DNA of 64,000 nucleotides. Source: Aestuariivirga litoralis. Its GTDB lineage: Bacteria > Pseudomonadota > Alphaproteobacteria > Rhizobiales > Aestuariivirgaceae. The notes under the pieces were generated by a model. It searched no databases. It was given only the letters and a program-made list of their open reading frames with translations, and was not told where the DNA came from. The translations under genes and the position numbers were made by a program. The DNA is taken from assembly GCF_003234965.1 (NCBI RefSeq), contig NZ_QKVK01000001.1, forward strand, positions 620,001 through 684,000, written 5' to 3'. Positions 25,829-35,169 of this stretch are shown one piece after another (positions within the stretch are counted from its first letter, which is position 1; the number at the start of each line of letters is the position of its first letter).

Positions 25829-26859
25829 GCGGCGGCACGTCCCATGATGGCGCTCGTCCCGCGTCGATTCACCTGCCGGCCTTCGGCAACGTGGCGCCGC
25901 GCCATGGCGGGGTGCGGCGCAGCAGCCAGCTGTGTGAAATGATGTCGGATGCGGGCAGCGAGGTCCTGCCGCCACCCTCGCGCAGCACCGTGCTGAAAGC
26001 CCTGCTCGGCTCCCCGCTTTCGCTGCTGATCGTCCTGCCGGCGGCACTGGGCCTCGCCGTCCGCATGACGAGCCTCCGCGGCAGCCTCGCGGCCCTTGTC
26101 TACGGGGCCTGGCTGCACGCCGAACTGAAACGCCGCGGCTGGCCGAGGCCGGGACTCGAAATCACGCCCGGGCGCCAGCTGGTGCTGGCGAACATGCTGG
26201 TGTCGCTCGGCATCCCGTTCTCGGCCTTCCCGCACAATGTCGAATTCCTGGTGCCGGGCCAGGGCCATCCGCTGCTGCGCTCGCATGCCGCCGGCTTCGC
26301 GGCGGAGGCTCGGGCCTATCGCCATGCGCTGGCGGTCCACGCCATCAGCCGCTTCGATGCGGGCGTGATCCGCGCCCTCGGCGCCGCCGATGTCGATGTG
26401 ATCGCCTATCGGCCCAGCGCCGCGGACCGCGCGGATCTCGCCGCCATCCGCGCCCGCCGCGGCGAGGCAAGGGGCGGCTTCATCCTCATCCTGGGGACCG
26501 CTGGCAATCCGCCCACCCGCCGCGGCATGGAGCGCCTGCTCGGCCTCATTGCCCGCGATGCCTCCGGGCGGCGCTACGTGCTCGCCGGATTCGATACCGA
26601 GTGCTTCGCCGGCAAGGCACCTCCCAGCGTCGAGGTGCGCGGCGCCGTCCACGGGCAGGACTTCGAGCAGCTGCTGGTGGACTGCCGGGCGCTGCTCGTC
26701 TACCAGCCGCCAACCTCCGGCATGCTCACCCGACTGGTCGATGCCGGCTGCGCCGGCATCCCGGCCTATGTCATGGGCGGATACTCCCAGGCCGCCGAAC
26801 TGGCCAGCGAAGGTGTCAGCTCCATCGATGCTCTCGACGCATTGCCCGCAGCGCCATGA
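25822..26859 (+). CDS. GT-B-like glycosyltransferase, unclassified
   Basis: A 345-residue protein. FPHNVEFLVPGQ and AISRFDAGVIRAL in the first half and LILGTAGNPPTRRGMERLL, YVLAGFDTECFAG and YQPPTSGMLTRLVDAGCAGIPAYVM in the second half follow the course of a GT-B enzyme; the last segment sits where family 4 transferases have the donor-binding E-x7-E, but with other residues. A hydrophobic segment (residues about 55-80) could anchor it to the membrane. Start: ATG at 25822 overlapping the previous stop by seven bases; a GTG three bases later gives a GTGA overlap. The sugar-transfer role rests on fold impression and context. Confidence 0.62.
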   Translation: MVSGGTSHDGARPASIHLPAFGNVAPRHGGVRRSSQLCEMMSDAGSEVLPPPSRSTVLKALLGSPLSLLIVLPAALGLAVRMTSLRGSLAALVYGAWLHAELKRRGWPRPGLEITPGRQLVLANMLVSLGIPFSAFPHNVEFLVPGQGHPLLRSHAAGFAAEARAYRHALAVHAISRFDAGVIRALGAADVDVIAYRPSAADRADLAAIRARRGEARGGFILILGTAGNPPTRRGMERLLGLIARDASGRRYVLAGFDTECFAGKAPPSVEVRGAVHGQDFEQLLVDCRALLVYQPPTSGMLTRLVDAGCAGIPAYVMGGYSQAAELASEGVSSIDALDALPAAP

Positions 26860-27791
26860 CAGGTCCCCTCGTCCATATCTCCTCGACCAGCGGCCATCAT
26901 CCGAGCTACCAGCAGCTGTTCGTTGGCCTGTGGCGCGGCGCACCGTCCACCGGCTCCATCTGGAGCAGCCGCTTCTGGCGCCTTGTCGCAGCGCCGCAGG
27001 TGTTCTTCTGCACCATCGATGCCGACTATGCGGGGTTCATCGCCGTGGCCCTGCTTCGCGCGCTGCGCCGCAGGCCGACGGCGGGCCTCTTCCTCCGGCC
27101 GATGCAGTGTTTCGAAACCCGCCGCCCGATCATGTTCCCGCTGAAGCGCCGCGTCTTCCGCTGGCTCTGCGCGGTGCCGGGCCTCACCATCCTCTCGATC
27201 ATCCCGCATGACATCTACCCCAAGCTGCGCGAGGTGAGTCATGACTGGATCTATGATCCACAGATGTGGGACCTGTGGATCGACGGCCCTCCGGTGCTGC
27301 CGGACACGGCCCTGTCACGCCGGGTCGCGGCCGAAAGGGGCGCGCGCCGCGTGCTGATCTTCATCGGCACCGGCAACGCCATCAAGGGCTTTGCCGATTT
27401 CGCGGCGCATGCCGCGCAGAACCGCGAGGAGCTGCTGTCCGTCGTCGCCGGCCGGGTCGGGCCGGAATACGGCGCCGAACTGGCGCAGCTCCGTTCGCTT
27501 GGCATGATCGTGGAGGACCGGCTCGTCACCGATGACGAGATCCTGAGCCTCTACAAGGTCGCCGATCTCGCCTGGTGCCGCTATGCACCGGATTATGACC
27601 AGGCCTCCGGCGTTTTCGGGCGCGCCCTGCAGACGGGCGTCACGCCCATCCTGCGCAGCGGCAGCCTGCTCGACCACATCTTCGCGAAGTTCAGCCCGGA
27701 AGATGACAAGGCCGGACCGCCCCCGGCAACGGCCCTGGCCTGGCGCGACCGCAGCCTGGCGGAGCTGAGGAAGTCGCTGCCCGGCGCCTGA
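26856..27791 (+). CDS. Putative glycosyltransferase, unclassified
   Basis: A 311-residue protein with ATGA coupling to the previous gene. VLIFIGTGNAIKGFADFA in the middle and YKVADLAWCRYAPDYDQASGVFGRALQTGVTPIL near the C-terminus correspond in position to the donor loop and donor-ribose region of GT-B family 4 enzymes. The N-terminal half (HISSTSGHHPSYQQLFVGL) has the His-rich start seen in some EPS transferases. The central FPLKRRVFRWLCAVPGLTILSIIPH is amphipathic and may touch the membrane. No close family can be named. It ends 18 bases from the convergent FkbM gene. Confidence 0.6.
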   Translation: MTGPLVHISSTSGHHPSYQQLFVGLWRGAPSTGSIWSSRFWRLVAAPQVFFCTIDADYAGFIAVALLRALRRRPTAGLFLRPMQCFETRRPIMFPLKRRVFRWLCAVPGLTILSIIPHDIYPKLREVSHDWIYDPQMWDLWIDGPPVLPDTALSRRVAAERGARRVLIFIGTGNAIKGFADFAAHAAQNREELLSVVAGRVGPEYGAELAQLRSLGMIVEDRLVTDDEILSLYKVADLAWCRYAPDYDQASGVFGRALQTGVTPILRSGSLLDHIFAKFSPEDDKAGPPPATALAWRDRSLAELRKSLPGA

Positions 27792-27808
27792 CCGGCGAGC
27801 GGAACCTG

Positions 27809-28612
27809 TCAGTCCGCCCCGTCCCCGTACCAGGCGCGCGGCAGCACGATGTCAGGCCTGCCGGCAACATTGGCCCGGTCGAGCGGATGGGGAAACGACG
27901 TGACGGGCGTCTTGCCCTGCAGCCTGTCCTTGCGCAGGAAGGTGAATTCCATGACCGGCGGAATGACCATGCCATCATGCACTGCCGGCTCGCAGCAATT
28001 GTTGGGGTGGATGTGCACCACCTCGAAATCCTGGCGCAGCTTGCGGAAGGCGATGTGGATCAGCTGCTGGCCGAACGGATCGAACAGCCGGTCCAGCCCA
28101 TGGAACTCGATCACCATGATGCGGAACCGGCGCAGCAGGGCGCGGCTGGTTTCGCAGATCACGCCATATTCCGAGCCCTCGATGTCCATCTGCAGGATCA
28201 TCTCGGAATCGTCACGCCACTTCCTGTCCACCCAGTCGGCGAGCGACACGGCATTCTGCGCGGCACCCGGACCGATGAAGAGCTTCTCGAAATCGAACAG
28301 TGCATTGTCCAGCGCGGGTCGCTCCACCGCATGATCGGCGAGGAAGCTGCGGATGCCACGCTGCGCCAGATCGGCCTCGAAGTCCGACACGCTGGATACG
28401 CCGGGCGAGAAGCAGGCACGAATCCCGGCGAGATCATCGGGCACCAGGTAGCCGCCATCGCCATCGCCCCCGATGCGGATGAGTGGCACGCCCGCATCGC
28501 AGGGGCGCGCCAGATCGAGCACGGCGTCCAGCACGTCGCGCCCCCCGGTGCGGAACACCATGACGCCGGCGCCGAGTGCGGCCTTCTTCGTCCAGGCCGT
28601 TGCCCTGCTCAT
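27809..28612 (-). CDS. FkbM-type methyltransferase-like protein
   Basis: A 267-residue protein. The central MDIEGSEYGVICE matches the FkbM signature (D-x-EG-x-E), preceded by GGDGDGGYLVPDDL as the nucleotide-binding start and followed by MVIEFHGLDRLFD, typical of the last strands. These enzymes use SAM to O-methylate sugars or small products. The ATG overlaps the NRPS stop (ATGA), so it is translated together with the NRPS. Both the NRPS product and a sugar of the repeat unit are possible substrates. The first 35 residues (TKKAALGAGVMVFRT) are not part of the core. Confidence 0.78.
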   Translation of the reverse strand: MSRATAWTKKAALGAGVMVFRTGGRDVLDAVLDLARPCDAGVPLIRIGGDGDGGYLVPDDLAGIRACFSPGVSSVSDFEADLAQRGIRSFLADHAVERPALDNALFDFEKLFIGPGAAQNAVSLADWVDRKWRDDSEMILQMDIEGSEYGVICETSRALLRRFRIMVIEFHGLDRLFDPFGQQLIHIAFRKLRQDFEVVHIHPNNCCEPAVHDGMVIPPVMEFTFLRKDRLQGKTPVTSFPHPLDRANVAGRPDIVLPRAWYGDGAD

Positions 28613-31600
28613 CGTCTCTCCCCTTGTTCCAGCGCGGTCATGATGGCCTCCAGCTGCCGTGACAGCTGTGGCGTCAGTGCCGGGTTGATGAAATCGTCAT
28701 GCTCCCCGAACAGCGGATGGAAGCTCACCCCTCCCGCGGCATGCGGTTGCCACACCGCCTTGAGCACGGCGCGGCCACGCGGCGGGCCGATCACATGGGC
28801 ATGGAGCGGCAGACGCGGCGGCCGGTAGGTGCGCAGCAGGCGGACGAAGAGGTCGCTCTGCTCGGCATCATCCGCCGGGCTGGCGGAGGTGCGGTTCCAC
28901 ACGCGGCGGTGGAGGCGCGACAGCACGCCGCCGGCATAGCGCAGCCGCCCCTCGGCAGCGCCTCCCGCCGCAATGGCCTCCGCGTGGATGCGCGCCCGCT
29001 CCAGCCGCTTCAGCATGTTGACGCGCAGCGCCACGGCCGGGTCGATGTCGAGGGCGATGCCGCGCACGTCCAGCATCGCGAACATGCCGATGCGCCCGCC
29101 CCGCTTCAGCAGGGCATCGGCAACGGCGTGGGCATACCAGCCGCCGGCGGAATAGCCGGCGATGTGGATCGTGCTGTCACCGCGCGCGAGGATCTGCTCG
29201 GCATAGCCTGCAGCCAGTGCCTCGACGCTGGGACGCTCCACGCAGCGAACCTCCTCCACGTCGCAGCCGATTCCGAACACCGGACGGAGCGGGTCGATGT
29301 GCAACTCGATGCCGTTGAAATGCGAGATGAAGCCGCCCCAGCCGTGGATGAGGAAGAGCGGCGTCCTCGAGCCCTGCGCCCGCAGGGGGATGATGTTGCC
29401 ACTGCGCGGGCGCGCGCCCGTTGCATGCGGGGAGCCCCGCCCCAGTTCGGCGGCGAGCTGCTTCAGGTCGGCGGCCTCATAGATCTGCCGCAGGCTCGGC
29501 AACACGCCGATGTTCTCCTCGATGCGCAGGATGAGCCGCATCGCCTGCAGCGAGTCGCCACCCAGCGTCTGGAAGAAATTGTCGTGGCGGCCCACGCTCT
29601 CCCGGCCGAGCACCTCGCACCAGAGCTGGGCCAGCCTCTCCTCCATGTCGCCCTTGGGTGCTTCATGAATGGCCTGCCCGGCGAGCGGAAGACCGGCGAG
29701 TGCGCGCACCGCGGCGCGGTCGATCTTGCCATTGGCCAGCAGCGGGAAGCGGTCGCACAGGATGAACTGCTCCGGCACCATCTGGACGGGAAGAGCCTCG
29801 AGCATGTGCCGGCGCAGGTCCGCCACGCCGGGCGCCGTCACCCCGCCAGCCAGCAGGATGCGGGCGGCAAGGCTGCCGGTGGCGCTCGCCGAAACCACGG
29901 CGGCCTCGATGGCGGGATGGCGGATGAGCGCTGCCTCCACCTCCGCCGGCTCGATGCGCACGCCGCGGATCTTGATCTGGTGGTCGATGCGGCCGAGGAA
30001 TTCGATCACGCCGTCCGCCCGCATGCGTGCCAGGTCGCCGGTGCGGTAGAGGCGGGCCCCCGGCTCGGACGAAAACGGATTGGCGACGAACACCCGCGCC
30101 GTCTCGGCAGGGTCGTTGAGGTAGCCGAGCCCCACGCAGGCACCGCCAAGGCACAGTTCACCGGGCATGCCGAAGGGCACGAGGCGCATGCCATCGAGCA
30201 CGTAGGCCTGGACATTGGCAAAGGGCCGGCCGAGCGGAACGGGGTCGACAGGCTCCAGCGGCAGGTCGCAGCGGATGACGCCGATCGAGGTCTCCGTCGG
30301 GCCATAGGTGTTGACGATCCGGCACTGCGGCACGATCTCGCGGAAGGCATAGGCGTCGCTCGCCCGCATCGCCTCGCCGCCGACCAGCAGCAGGCGCAGC
30401 CGCGGCCAGCCGGGCACGCCGCTGCCGCGCAGCGCATTCACCACATCGGTGAACAGCGAGGGAACGAAGTCGAGAACCGAGATGCCCGCACGGGCCACCA
30501 GCGGAAACAGCCGTGCCGGCGTGACGATCACCTCGCGCGGGGCGACGACCACGCGTCCGCCAAAGCACAGCGCCCAGAAGAATTGCCAGACATGGGTATC
30601 GACCGTGACCGGCGCCGTCACCAGCACCGCGTCCTCCGCCGGGTCGCCGAAGGCGGTGTTCATCGCGAACAGCCGGTTGACCACGCCGCGATGGGCATTG
30701 ACGGCGCCCTTGGGAAGGCCGGTGGAGCCCGACGTGAAGATGCAGTAGATCGGGTCGTCGAGGCGTGAGTGCACGTCGGGCGCTCCCGGATCGTCACCCG
30801 CCGCCAGCAACGGCAGCACGCAGAACGTGCCAGGCGCATCGTGCTCGGCAAGGATCAGCGGCGCGCCGCCGATGCGCTGCGCCAGCGCCGTCAGCCTCGC
30901 CTCCGGCCATTCGGTGCCCACCGGCACGAAGGCGGCGCCGCACTTCATCACCGCCAGTTCCGCCGCGATCATCGCCAGCGACGGGTTCATCCGCAGCATG
31001 ACGAAATTGCCGGGCGCAACACCCCTCTTTCGCAGCGCCGCGGCGATGCGATTGGCGGCGGCGTCGAGTTCGCGGTAGGTCCAGTCGCGCTGCGGATCGC
31101 TGACGGCGACGGCCTGCGGCGTGCGCCGGGCCTGCGCTTCGACCAGCCGGTGCAGCGGTGCCATGGCGGGATAGGCAATGGCCGTCTCATTCCAGGCGAG
31201 GATCCGGCCCCGCTCCTCCGCGGACATGGCATCGAATTCCGCCACCGGGCGGTCGGGGTGAGCGAGGGCCGCCTCCAGCAACAGGCAGAACTGCCGGTGA
31301 AGCTGTTCGGCGGCCTCATGAGTGATGACCGGAGCGCGGCCGAGGTAGCTCAGCTCGAAACCCTCGTCCACCGCCTGGAAATAGACTGCCAGGTCGCGCT
31401 CCGCGAGCGGCAGGAACACCCGCCGCTCGCGGAGCGCCAGCCCCGCCACGTCGACACGCAGCCGCGACGGCAGCCGGGTGAAGGACACCGCCGTCAGCGG
31501 ATTGCGGGAATAATCCGGACGCGCCGCAAGCTCGCGCGCGGCCACCCGCATCGGCAGCGCTTCGTGCGCCAGCAGACCTTCAAGCTCCTCCTGCACATCG

Positions 31601-32508
31601 GCCAGCACGCTGCGCAGCGACGCCGCTCCGGCTATGGCGAGGCGCAGGATGCCGGTATGGGCGAAGAAGCCGATCATGTTTCGGCTCATCTCCGTCGGCC
31701 GGCCCGATACCGTGGTCGCCAGCACCACCTCCTCGCGCCGCGCGATGCGGGCAAGCAGGGCGGCGAAACCCGCCATGGCAAGGCGGAAGGGCGTGGTGCG
31801 CAGCTCGGCCGCAGCCTGGCGAAGGCGCGCCGACAGCGCCTCGCCAAGGGCGAATTGCCCGACCGAGACCGAAGCCCTGGCACTGCCCGGCCCCGTGGCA
31901 GGATGCGGCAATTCCCATGGGCCCGACAGGGACCCCAGCAGATTGCGCCAGAAGCTGCGGGCGTCCTCGCCGCTGCGGCCCGCCAGCAGGCGCTCCTGCG
32001 CCGCGACATGGCTGAAATAGTCGGCTTCCACCGCGGGCGGTTCTCCGCCCCCCAGCAGCACGGCCAGCTCCGCCGCAAATTTCGGCCACGACACCCCATC
32101 GATGACGAGATGATGGAAGCCACACAGCAGCTCATGCGACTGGTCGGTGCGCCGCACCAGGGCGAAACGATAGAGCGGCCCGTGCGCAAGGTCGAAGGGT
32201 GCCATGGCGAAGGCCGTGGCGTCGAAGGGTTCATCGACCACCGCAAGCGCCACCGCACCGGCGGGCATGATGCGCACGCCAAGCCGGTCGCCTTGCCAGT
32301 GGAACACCGACCGCAGAACGGCATGCCGCGCCACGACGCGGTCGAGTGCCGCGGCAAGCCTCCGTGCAGCAAGCGGCCCATCGAGGCTGATGGTCCACAG
32401 GAGATTGCAGTTGCTGGGGTCCTCCGCCGCGTGCGGCGACAGCCACATGCCTTCCTGCAGGATCGATGCGCTGGCCGCGCCAGCATCACTCACCATCGTT
32501 CCACTCAT
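28609..32508 (-). CDS. Single-module non-ribosomal peptide synthetase (C-A-PCP-TE)
   Basis: A 1299-residue cytosolic enzyme. Condensation domain about 15-425 with the active HHLVIDG motif (132-138). Adenylation domain about 455-935 with FTSGSTGLPKG (591-601), YGPTET (735-740), YRTGD (821-825), GRIDHQIKIRG and the catalytic lysine in NGKID (926-930); the Asp of VDTHVW (637) sits where A domains bind an alpha-amino group, so an amino acid substrate is likely. Carrier protein about 955-1023 with GGDSLQ, Ser986 as the pantetheine site. Thioesterase about 1048-1299 with GYSAGG (Ser1120). All core residues I can check are intact. Start: ATG 32508, or ATG 32496; both lack a strong ribosome site. It sits in the polysaccharide locus and is coupled to the FkbM gene. 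Confidence 0.92.
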   Translation of the reverse strand: MSGTMVSDAGAASASILQEGMWLSPHAAEDPSNCNLLWTISLDGPLAARRLAAALDRVVARHAVLRSVFHWQGDRLGVRIMPAGAVALAVVDEPFDATAFAMAPFDLAHGPLYRFALVRRTDQSHELLCGFHHLVIDGVSWPKFAAELAVLLGGGEPPAVEADYFSHVAAQERLLAGRSGEDARSFWRNLLGSLSGPWELPHPATGPGSARASVSVGQFALGEALSARLRQAAAELRTTPFRLAMAGFAALLARIARREEVVLATTVSGRPTEMSRNMIGFFAHTGILRLAIAGAASLRSVLADVQEELEGLLAHEALPMRVAARELAARPDYSRNPLTAVSFTRLPSRLRVDVAGLALRERRVFLPLAERDLAVYFQAVDEGFELSYLGRAPVITHEAAEQLHRQFCLLLEAALAHPDRPVAEFDAMSAEERGRILAWNETAIAYPAMAPLHRLVEAQARRTPQAVAVSDPQRDWTYRELDAAANRIAAALRKRGVAPGNFVMLRMNPSLAMIAAELAVMKCGAAFVPVGTEWPEARLTALAQRIGGAPLILAEHDAPGTFCVLPLLAAGDDPGAPDVHSRLDDPIYCIFTSGSTGLPKGAVNAHRGVVNRLFAMNTAFGDPAEDAVLVTAPVTVDTHVWQFFWALCFGGRVVVAPREVIVTPARLFPLVARAGISVLDFVPSLFTDVVNALRGSGVPGWPRLRLLLVGGEAMRASDAYAFREIVPQCRIVNTYGPTETSIGVIRCDLPLEPVDPVPLGRPFANVQAYVLDGMRLVPFGMPGELCLGGACVGLGYLNDPAETARVFVANPFSSEPGARLYRTGDLARMRADGVIEFLGRIDHQIKIRGVRIEPAEVEAALIRHPAIEAAVVSASATGSLAARILLAGGVTAPGVADLRRHMLEALPVQMVPEQFILCDRFPLLANGKIDRAAVRALAGLPLAGQAIHEAPKGDMEERLAQLWCEVLGRESVGRHDNFFQTLGGDSLQAMRLILRIEENIGVLPSLRQIYEAADLKQLAAELGRGSPHATGARPRSGNIIPLRAQGSRTPLFLIHGWGGFISHFNGIELHIDPLRPVFGIGCDVEEVRCVERPSVEALAAGYAEQILARGDSTIHIAGYSAGGWYAHAVADALLKRGGRIGMFAMLDVRGIALDIDPAVALRVNMLKRLERARIHAEAIAAGGAAEGRLRYAGGVLSRLHRRVWNRTSASPADDAEQSDLFVRLLRTYRPPRLPLHAHVIGPPRGRAVLKAVWQPHAAGGVSFHPLFGEHDDFINPALTPQLSRQLEAIMTALEQGERR

Positions 32509-32621
32509 TGCGCGCCAGTCAAACCTCAAGCAGCATGCCGTCAGCCCCGCCCTTGGAGGAGGCCATGTACCAGCTATAGCCCGGTCCCTGCCGCCGAACG
32601 AGATATCCTTCCCCGTGCAGG

Positions 32622-33470
32622 GTGCAATTGCAGATTGCCGATACCCTGCGCCACCCGCGGTTGACCTTCGCACCGCGCTGGGCGAACCTTCCCGCCATCT
32701 TGCTGCATCTCACGAAAATCGCCGCCGTGTTCGCCACGCCACTGGGCGTTGGCCTGGTCGTGGCGCTGCTCGGCCTGCTGCTCGCCTGGCGCGGCTGGCG
32801 GCGCCTCGGCCACAGCTGCATTCTCGTCGCATTGCTCGGCCTGTGGGCGGCGGCCATGCCGCTCACGGCACGCCTCGCGCTCGGTGCCCTCGAGGCGGCC
32901 TATCCGGCCCTGCCGCCTGGCCAGTCACCTGCTGCCGATGTGGCCATCGTGCTGGGGGGCGCGGTGCGCGGCGCGCTGCCGCCGCGGCCCGGTCCTGACC
33001 TGGCAGAAGCCTCTGACAGGGTGCTCTATGCCGCCGAACTGTTCAGGGCCGGCAAGGTGGCGAAGGTGGTGGTGACGGGCGGCAACCTGCCCTGGGAGAA
33101 CGCCTCCCGGCCGGAGGCCGAGGTGATCGCCTCGCTGCTCCAGTCCTGGGGCGTGCCGGCCTCCCGCATCGTCAGCCTGGGCAGCAGCCGCACCACGGCG
33201 GAAAACGCCGCCGAGGTGAAGGCCGCATGGCCCTCGCTGGGTGCATCTTCCGCCCTTCTCGTCACCTCCGCCGCGCACATGCCGCGGGCCCTCGCCACCT
33301 TCCGCAGCGCGGGGCTGCCCGTCACTCCTGCCGCCACCGATGTGCGGATCGTCCGGCAGCCGACGAACCTGCTGGACGTGCTGCCCTCGGCGGATGCGCT
33401 GCTGCAGACCAGCGACGCGGCGAAGGAGGCAATCGGCTATTTTGTTTACTGGCTGCGGGGCGATATATGA
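32622..33470 (+). CDS. YdcF/ElyC-family (DUF218) membrane-anchored protein
   Basis: A 282-residue protein with two membrane helices in the first 95 residues (FATPLGVGLVVALLGLLLAW and ILVALLGLWAAAM) and a DUF218 domain behind them. VAIVLGGAV, ASDRVLYAAELFRAGKVAKVVVTGG, PEAEVIASLLQSWGVP and SSRTTAENAAEV are the hallmarks, followed by LVTSAAHMPRALATFRSAGLPV. In E. coli ElyC acts in envelope and polysaccharide-lipid homeostasis; the exact role of most members is unknown. The GTG at 32622 has no clear ribosome site, so the true start may be further inside. It is divergent from the NRPS gene, 113 bases away. Confidence 0.8.
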   Translation: MQLQIADTLRHPRLTFAPRWANLPAILLHLTKIAAVFATPLGVGLVVALLGLLLAWRGWRRLGHSCILVALLGLWAAAMPLTARLALGALEAAYPALPPGQSPAADVAIVLGGAVRGALPPRPGPDLAEASDRVLYAAELFRAGKVAKVVVTGGNLPWENASRPEAEVIASLLQSWGVPASRIVSLGSSRTTAENAAEVKAAWPSLGASSALLVTSAAHMPRALATFRSAGLPVTPAATDVRIVRQPTNLLDVLPSADALLQTSDAAKEAIGYFVYWLRGDI

Positions 33471-33528
33471 CAGGGCTGACAAGCGCTGCCACATGCCGCG
33501 CCACTTTCTTGAAGGACACGGGCTCCAG

Positions 33529-34332
33529 ATGATTCGCAGGATTTCTCTCGCCACCGATCTCTCGCAGGAGGGTGCGCCGGCCTTTCGCGCGGCTCTCGCC
33601 CTCGCCGTGGCCTGCAAGTCGCGGCTCGACATCCTGCATGTGAGCAGCCGGGGCGAGCAGCCCGCCTGGGAAAATTTCCCGCAGGTGCGCAGCACGCTGG
33701 AAGCCTGGGGCCTGCTGCCGCCGGGCTCGCGCCAGGAAGACGTGGAACCGCTGCTCGGCGTGGGCATCACCAAGGTCACCATTCATGGCCGCGACCCCGC
33801 CTCGGGCATTGCCGACTTCGTGGCCAAGCACACGCCTGACCTGCTGGTGGCTGCCAGCCACGGCCGGGCTGAAACCGGCTGGTGGAGCGGCGGATCGGTT
33901 GCGATGGAGGCGATGCGCCTGGCGGACCTGCCTTCGCTGCTGTTCGGCCCGCTTGCCCGCGACATGGCCGACCCCGCGACCGGGGCGCTGGCGCTGCGCA
34001 GCGTGCTGATGCCGGTCACCGACACGCCGCCGCCGCGCGCCGCGCTCGGCAGGCTGCACCTGCTGCTTGACCCGCGCCCGCTCGACCTGCACCCGGTGCA
34101 TGTGGCGGCATCCGCCCGCACCGAGGACGAGGTGCGCGCCGTGTTCCCCGAGGCTGCCCGCCTCGAGGGCGAGGTCGTGCCAGCCCTGCTGCAGGCGGCA
34201 GACCGCGTGGCACCCGACCTCATCGCCATGCCGACGGCACGCCACAAGGGCCTGCTCGGCGCCCTGCGCGGCAGCACCACCGAAAAGGTGCTGCGCGCCG
34301 CCCCCTGTGCGGTGCTGGCGCTTCCGTCCTGA
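33529..34332 (+). CDS. Universal stress protein family protein (two Usp-like halves)
   Basis: A 267-residue cytosolic protein. The first half MIRRISLATDLSQEGAPAFRAALALA, VHDP-like strands and PDLLVAASHGR correspond to a UspA domain. The second half ends with PDLIAMPTARHKGLLGALRGSTTEKVLRAAPCAVLAL, the typical Usp C-terminus with the G-x-x-GS-x-x nucleotide-loop equivalent (GALRGSTTEKVL). Such tandem proteins respond to stress or energy state. The ATG at 33529 follows a GAAGGA site; an in-frame ATG at 33493 has none. It ends just before a candidate terminator and may be co-transcribed with the DUF218 gene. Confidence 0.82.
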   Translation: MIRRISLATDLSQEGAPAFRAALALAVACKSRLDILHVSSRGEQPAWENFPQVRSTLEAWGLLPPGSRQEDVEPLLGVGITKVTIHGRDPASGIADFVAKHTPDLLVAASHGRAETGWWSGGSVAMEAMRLADLPSLLFGPLARDMADPATGALALRSVLMPVTDTPPPRAALGRLHLLLDPRPLDLHPVHVAASARTEDEVRAVFPEAARLEGEVVPALLQAADRVAPDLIAMPTARHKGLLGALRGSTTEKVLRAAPCAVLALPS

Positions 34333-34380
34333 GCGGCGGCAACCGCGGGAGCACCTGCCGGTGACCGTAAATAGACGGGG

Positions 34381-34427
34381 CTGCTGACTGTCCGTTCACC
34401 AGCTGGCAGTGAAAGCAGATTTTTTTA
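34381..34427 (+). terminator. Candidate Rho-independent terminator after the universal stress gene
   Basis: CTGCT (34381-34385) and ACTG (34387-34390) can pair with CAGT (34407-34410) and AGCAG (34414-34418) around a 16-base loop, with a small internal bulge. A run of seven T follows directly (34420-34427). The stem is imperfect, but the T-run is unusual in this GC-rich window. Confidence 0.55.
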
Positions 34428-34586
34428 TATTTGTGATTCAGTGATTTAACATGCCTGCGCGGGTTACCTAGGTACAAACCCAGGGGCTGCCGGGTGAATC
34501 CTACTTATAGCAGAATTATGCCCTGCGCCCTTGATGGCGGGTCCGAGGCCAATCCGGCTGCGGCAATCAGAGTGAGGCAGCACATC

Positions 34587-35084
34587 ATGACCGTCGCCCG
34601 CATCATCAAGGACAAGGTCGGCAAGGTGATCACCGCAGCACCGGATGACAGCATCCTGTCGCTCGCGGGCCGTCTGGCGCGCCACCACATCGGCGCCCTC
34701 GTCGTGCAGGACAGGGCGGGGGCCATTGCCGGCATGATCGCGGAGGGCGACGTGATCCGCGCCGTGGCCAGCGGGCAGGCCTGCGATGCGGGCGTCACCG
34801 CGCAGGACATCATGCGCCCCTGCGTTCTCACCTGCACGCCGGACACCACGGAGTCGGAACTCCTCGACATCATGACCGACAATCACGTCCATCATCTTCC
34901 GGTGATCAGCAATGGCCGGCTGGCCGGCATCGTGTCGCTGGGCGACGTGGTGCGCCTGCGCCGCGAGAAGATCCGCGAGATGCTCGCCGATCTCGAGCGC
35001 CTTGCCGATGAGGGCCGCTTCACCGCCAACCTGAAGCACCACCGCACCGCGAAGGCGCCATCGCTGCTGGCACGCGCAATCTAG
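34587..35084 (+). CDS. Two-CBS-domain protein
   Basis: A 165-residue soluble protein made of a pair of CBS domains (about residues 10-65 and 75-130): VITAAPDDSILSLAGRLARHHIGALVV and VLTCTPDTTESELLDIMTDNHVHHLPVI, each followed by the G-I-x-x-GD-x-x motif (GMIAEGDVIRAV, GIVSLGDVVRL). CBS pairs bind adenosyl ligands such as AMP or ATP. An unconserved tail of about 35 residues (REKIREMLADLERL) is helical. The ATG at 34587 has GAGG nine bases upstream; the frame is open to 34494 without a good start. No partner gene is obvious. Confidence 0.85.
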   Translation: MTVARIIKDKVGKVITAAPDDSILSLAGRLARHHIGALVVQDRAGAIAGMIAEGDVIRAVASGQACDAGVTAQDIMRPCVLTCTPDTTESELLDIMTDNHVHHLPVISNGRLAGIVSLGDVVRLRREKIREMLADLERLADEGRFTANLKHHRTAKAPSLLARAI

Positions 35085-35169
35085 CGCATCGGTGTTTTGG
35101 CCGAGGCGGCGGGCCCTGCCCGGTGTTGCCAGTGCGGCCCGGTCCGTGCATCTATGCCCGCAGGATTGG

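Noticed and set aside
30769-32664. A 631-codon forward frame opposite the NRPS gene
   Set aside because: Entirely antisense to the condensation and adenylation domains, rich in His/Arg/Gly, no recognisable domain.
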